Shown here: one piece after another, positions 31,581-33,185 of the stretch
Layout: each line of letters begins with the position of its first letter
Numbering within the stretch: the stretch's first letter is position 1
Origin: Rhizomicrobium sp.
GTDB lineage: Bacteria; Pseudomonadota; Alphaproteobacteria; Micropepsales; Micropepsaceae
Length of the DNA stretch: 33,185 nucleotides
Direction: 5' to 3'
NCBI GenBank assembly: GCA_031291635.1
Contig: JARLIR010000149.1
Span: 1-33,185 of the forward strand
Notes under the pieces: model-generated
Seen by the model: only the letters and a program-made list of their open reading frames with translations
What the model was told of the DNA's origin: nothing
Databases searched by the model: none
Position numbers and translations under genes: made by a program

Positions 31581-33185
31581 ATGAAGCGAATCCTCTCAGC
31601 AATTGCGGTGCTGGTGCTGATCTGCGCCACACCTGCCCATGCCCTTCTCAAGCGCGGTGAAGTCCATGTCTGGGAGATGCAGGAAATCGTCCTCGCGGCC
31701 CAGAAGGACTATGCCAATCCCTATACCGATGTGACGGTATGGATAGACCTCAAGGGACCGGGCTTTGCCAAACGCGTGTACGGCTTTTGGGATGGCGGAC
31801 GTACGTTCCGCATCCGCTTCGTGGCAACCGCACCGGGCGGCTGGAGCTGGCGCACCGCCTCCAACCAGAACGATGCGGGCCTAAACGCTGGCACTGGCGC
31901 GCTGCAAGCGATGCCCTGGAGCGCGGCCGAACTGGCCGCCAATCCCAACCGCCACGGCTTCATCCGCGCCACGGCCAACGGCCATGCGCTGCAGTATGCG
32001 GACGGCACGCCGTTCTTCATCCTGGGCGACACATGGCTCAGCGCCTCGACCTGGCGGCTGCCGATCAAAGGCCTAGAGCCGCGCCCTGATTATGTGCCGG
32101 GGCCCGGCATCAGCTTTGAAGACGCCATCGCTTATCGCAAAAGCCAAGGCTTCAATTCGATCAGCTTTATCGCTGCCTTCCCCAACTGGGCTGTCGACGC
32201 GCACGGCGCCACCTATACCGATGCCAAAGGCGTGGCGATCCGCAATGCCTGGGAGAAGTTCGGCGTTTGGGCACCGGGCGCCAAGATCACCACTGCGGAC
32301 GGCGCCACCACCACTGCCAAGAATATGGAGGATGAGGCGGGCAATGTGCCCTTCCCACTCAAGGTGCCTGCCGATGGCCTCTCCGATTTCGACCGGCTCA
32401 ATCCGGCTTATTTCCAAAGCCTGGATCGCAAGATGCAAGTCCTCGCCGATGCCGGTTTTGCGCCGATGTTCGAGCCGGTGCGGCGCGATACAGGGCCGTC
32501 GTGGAAGGCCTATTTCGACTTCAACAAATCCTACGCGCGCTTTGTCGGTTATTTGCAGGCCCGCTACGGCGCCTACAATCTGCTGTTCAGCGGCATCCAC
32601 CTCGACTGGGTGACCGCGCAATACGGGCTGTCGGGGGCCGAATATAACGGCGCGCTGAACGCGTGGCTGGAAAGCCGCGGCCGCATGCCGTTCGGCCAAC
32701 CGGTCACCGCGTTGATCGATGGTTCGACCTATCGCGTCTTCGGCGATCCGGCGTGGCTCACCATGCACACGGTCGGCAACAAGCCGCGCGACCACGGCAT
32801 CTATCCCTTGATGGAAGAGAGCTTCCGCCTGACGCCCGCCAAGCCGGTCGCCAATATGGAGCCCTATTACGCAGGCTGGGATCACACCATCAATGCGCCT
32901 GGCGGCGAAACGCCGGTGCCCGATTCCGATCGCGACGTCTATTTTGCCCGCGCCATGATGTACGGCTCCGTGCTGTCGGGTGGCCTTGCCGGTCATGTGC
33001 ACGGCACCGCAGCCTATGACGTCACCTCGACCGGCGAACCCGCGGGCTGGCGGCCCTATATCTGGGAGGCGCTGAAATATCGCTCGGCCGGATTCATGGC
33101 TCCCTTACGCGACTTTGTGCTGTCGGAAGGGACGCGTTATCAAGAGCTGGTGCTGGCCACCGACGCGCTGATCCCGCGCGCCAGC
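31581..33185 (+). CDS. exported DUF5060/DUF4038 glycoside hydrolase-like protein (3' end outside window)
   Basis: The frame is open from ATG at 31581 for 535 codons to the window edge, with no stop. A signal peptide (MKRILSAIAVLVLICATPAHA) leads. Residues about 27-105 match the DUF5060 beta-sandwich (VHVWEMQEIVLAAQKDYANPYTDV, VYGFWDGGRTFRIRFVATAPGGWSW). The DUF4038 apiosidase-like barrel then begins (HGFIRATANGHALQYADGTPFFILGDTWLSAS, YRKSQGFNSISFI, FNKSYARFVGYLQARYGAYNLLFSGIHLDW). Characterised relatives act on plant cell-wall sugars such as apiose-containing pectin. The substrate here is unknown. It fits the nearby GH115 theme of plant polymer use. Confidence 0.82.
   Translation, partial: MKRILSAIAVLVLICATPAHALLKRGEVHVWEMQEIVLAAQKDYANPYTDVTVWIDLKGPGFAKRVYGFWDGGRTFRIRFVATAPGGWSWRTASNQNDAGLNAGTGALQAMPWSAAELAANPNRHGFIRATANGHALQYADGTPFFILGDTWLSASTWRLPIKGLEPRPDYVPGPGISFEDAIAYRKSQGFNSISFIAAFPNWAVDAHGATYTDAKGVAIRNAWEKFGVWAPGAKITTADGATTTAKNMEDEAGNVPFPLKVPADGLSDFDRLNPAYFQSLDRKMQVLADAGFAPMFEPVRRDTGPSWKAYFDFNKSYARFVGYLQARYGAYNLLFSGIHLDWVTAQYGLSGAEYNGALNAWLESRGRMPFGQPVTALIDGSTYRVFGDPAWLTMHTVGNKPRDHGIYPLMEESFRLTPAKPVANMEPYYAGWDHTINAPGGETPVPDSDRDVYFARAMMYGSVLSGGLAGHVHGTAAYDVTSTGEPAGWRPYIWEALKYRSAGFMAPLRDFVLSEGTRYQELVLATDALIPRAS

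Overview
The window is GC-rich chromosomal DNA from a Gram-negative bacterium, most likely an alphaproteobacterium. Evidence is the lptB-lptF-lptG lipopolysaccharide-export genes, a TonB-dependent receptor, a WalW-like deacetylase with a FemAB-like acyltransferase, and paired ATGGCC/GGCCAT hairpins of a kind common between alphaproteobacterial genes. The plant-polymer enzymes (GH115, an apiosidase-like DUF4038 protein) suggest a heterotroph living on plant matter. Genus cannot be fixed from sequence alone. No tRNA, rRNA, CRISPR array, prophage or insertion sequence was seen.

Region 1 (1-13.5 kb) is a surface glycan or glycolipid region. Two coupled GT4 glycosyltransferases (the first cut by the window edge) and a DUF4833-like protein run rightward. 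They converge on a leftward block: FemAB-like protein, decayed second FemAB copy, polysaccharide deacetylase, lptB, lptF, lptG. A roughly 320-bp divergent region with several repeats separates that block from rightward galE and two more GT4 genes. An acyl carrier protein and a KAS II-type ketosynthase follow. Together they look able to build and acylate a sugar polymer or glycolipid, next to LPS-type export machinery.

Region 2 (13.6-22.9 kb) is mostly sugar metabolism and housekeeping: M18 aminopeptidase, exported aldose 1-epimerase, GNAT acetyltransferase overlapping a GH115 alpha-glucuronidase, rhodanese, S30AE ribosome-associated protein, phosphoglucomutase and an alpha/beta hydrolase.

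Region 3 (22.9-31.4 kb) is the most interesting part. A PcaR/PobR-like IclR regulator, a TonB-dependent receptor, a class III CoA-transferase, a citryl-CoA-lyase-like protein and a cobalamin-independent methionine-synthase-like protein are interleaved with four copies of one bipartite operator. Each copy has two 13-bp units related to TTCG-N5-CGAA, with 6 bp between them. They lie upstream of the regulator, the receptor, the CoA-transferase/lyase divergent pair and the methyltransferase-like gene. This points to one regulon for uptake and catabolism of an unidentified organic acid. A VOC protein, a small secreted protein and an FMN azoreductase follow on the same strand and may belong to it. 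Both acyl-CoA enzymes appear to carry substitutions at expected catalytic acids.

The window ends inside an exported DUF5060/DUF4038 glycoside hydrolase-like gene.
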